In this document: positions 13,275-14,200 of the stretch, one piece after another | Layout of the letters: every line of letters begins with the position of its first letter | Position numbering within the stretch: position 1 is the first letter of the stretch | Assembly (NCBI GenBank): GCA_017882945.1 | Contig: JADGON010000137.1 | Span: forward strand, 1-14,200 | Direction of reading: 5' to 3' | From: Acidimicrobiia bacterium | Lineage (GTDB): Bacteria > Actinomycetota > Acidimicrobiia > IMCC26256 > JAENVU01 | DNA length: 14,200 bases | The notes under the pieces: generated by a model | Database searches by the model: none | Seen by the model: the letters and a program-made list of their open reading frames with translations, nothing else | Told to the model about the DNA's origin: nothing | Position numbers and translations under genes: made by a program

Positions 13275-14200
13275 CGATCATCTCCAGGATCTTCGTCTCG
13301 ATCTCCGCGGCGCGGAATGGGAGTCCCTGCACCTTGTTGAGGCTCTGCGCGTCGACGAGGAACTCGGCTCGCAGCAGCTTGGACAGCTGCCCGAGGTTCA
13401 TCTCGGGGACGAGCACCTGCGGGTACTTCGCGAGCACCTCGCCGAGGTTCCTCGGGAACGGGTTGAGGTGGATCAGCTGTGCCGACGCGACCTTCTTGTC
13501 CGCGGCGCGGATGCGGCGGACGGCGGCCTTCACCGAGCCCCACGTGCTGCCCCACCCGATCACCAGCACCTCGGCGTCGCCGGTCTCGTCGTCGACCGCG
13601 ACGAGCGGGATGTCGTTCGCGATGCGGGCGATCTTCTCGGCCCGGATCTTCGTCATGAACTCGTGGTTCTCGGGGTCGTAGTTGACGTTGCCGGTCCCGT
13701 CCTGCTTCTCGATGCCACCGACCCGGTGCATGAGGCCCGGGGTCCCCGGGATCGCCCACGGGCGGGCCAGGGTCTCGGGGTCGCGCAGGTACGGCCAGTA
13801 GTTCCAGGTACCGTCGGCCTCTTCGTGGTTGAAGTCGGTGGCGAACGGCACCGAGATGTCGGGCAACGTGTCGACGTCGGGGAAGTTCCACGGCTCCGCG
13901 CCGTTGGCGAGGTAGCCGTCGGTGAGCAGCATCACCGGGGTCCGGTACTTCACCGCGATGCGCACGGCCTCGAACGCCGCGTCGAAGCACTGGCTCGGTG
14001 AGTACGCGGCCACGATCGGCAGCGGGGCCTCGCCGTGGCGGCCGTACATCGCGAGGAGGAGGTCGGCCTGCTCGGTCTGGGTGGGCAGCCCGGTCGACGG
14101 GCCGCCGCGCTGGACGTCGACGAGCAGGAGCGGGAGCTCCATGCTGATGGCGAGACCCATCGCCTCCGACTTCAGGTCGACGCGGGGACCGGAGGTCGAC
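13267..14200 (-). CDS. korA: 2-oxoacid:ferredoxin oxidoreductase, alpha subunit, C-terminal part (cut by window edge)
   Basis: Partner of korB. Only the last 310 residues are in the window; the frame runs open to base 14199, and the fragment begins STSGPRVDLKSEAMG, which is internal in KorA. The ATG at 14160 is thus an internal Met, not the start. Recognisable stretches are LLLVDVQRGGPSTGLPTQTE and QADLLLAMYGRHGEAP, then the domain III/C-terminal part with VLVIGWGSTWGSVKAAVRR and LIHLNPFPRNLGEVLAKYPQ. The N-terminal gamma-like domain expected in the fused bacterial KorA cannot be checked. The stop at 13267 overlaps korB by 8 bases, so the two subunits are translationally coupled. The operon promoter is outside the window. 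Confidence 0.93.
   Translation of the reverse strand, partial: STSGPRVDLKSEAMGLAISMELPLLLVDVQRGGPSTGLPTQTEQADLLLAMYGRHGEAPLPIVAAYSPSQCFDAAFEAVRIAVKYRTPVMLLTDGYLANGAEPWNFPDVDTLPDISVPFATDFNHEEADGTWNYWPYLRDPETLARPWAIPGTPGLMHRVGGIEKQDGTGNVNYDPENHEFMTKIRAEKIARIANDIPLVAVDDETGDAEVLVIGWGSTWGSVKAAVRRIRAADKKVASAQLIHLNPFPRNLGEVLAKYPQVLVPEMNLGQLSKLLRAEFLVDAQSLNKVQGLPFRAAEIETKILEMIDG
13282..13285 (-). promoter_or_regulatory. Ribosome binding site of korB within korA
   Basis: GGAG on the - strand, 7 bases before the korB ATG and inside the korA coding end. It supports the 8-bp overlapping start. Confidence 0.6.

Noticed and set aside
12183..13340. + strand open frame of about 385 codons opposite korB
   Set aside because: korB is complete with all Fe-S and TPP motifs; the opposite frame is Val/Arg/Asp-rich filler typical of antisense frames.

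Overview
The window is gene-dense, very GC-rich DNA. Its bias towards GTG starts, 1-8 base stop/start overlaps and gene content point to a high-GC actinobacterium. The style of several proteins and the presence of korAB suggest a deep lineage such as Acidimicrobiia, but that placement is an inference. Almost everything is ordinary chromosomal core; there is no phage, transposase, CRISPR array, tRNA or rRNA that I can see.

Left edge (1-1231, + strand): the 3' part of a polytopic membrane glycosyltransferase (GT39/ArnT type). It is cut by the window edge and carries an in-frame cluster of REP-like palindromic repeats at 455-556. Its 3' end overlaps the convergent gene by 104 bp.

Main block (9218 down to 1128, - strand): TPR protein, HAD-IIA phosphatase, phasin-like/Lys-Ala-tailed protein, tlyA, nadK, recN, steA, steB/mctB and an MraY/WecA-like membrane phosphotransferase. 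Up to steB this is the order of Mycobacterium tuberculosis Rv1691-Rv1698. Spacing is tight (4-bp overlaps TPR/HAD and tlyA/nadK, 1-bp overlap recN/steA), so it is probably one or two operons. A candidate internal promoter lies in the 118-bp gap before the phasin-like gene. The block mixes rRNA methylation, NADP synthesis, DNA repair and cell-division/envelope functions.

Middle (9280-10485, + strand): a divergently oriented DUF1015 protein of unknown function. It converges on a - strand pair (12129 down to 10501): a 67-residue one-TM protein followed by a NoeA-like SAM methyltransferase. The pair has a good promoter candidate of its own at 12190-12218.

Right edge (14200 down to 12258, - strand): korA (cut by the window edge) and korB, the 2-oxoacid:ferredoxin oxidoreductase alpha and beta subunits, overlapping by 8 bp.

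The most unusual sequence-level observations are two. One is the REP-like repeat cluster (direct, inverted, direct) translated inside the glycosyltransferase. The other is a perfect 30-nt inverted repeat that encodes a signature motif of the MraY-like enzyme. I do not see a clear new defence or mobile system.
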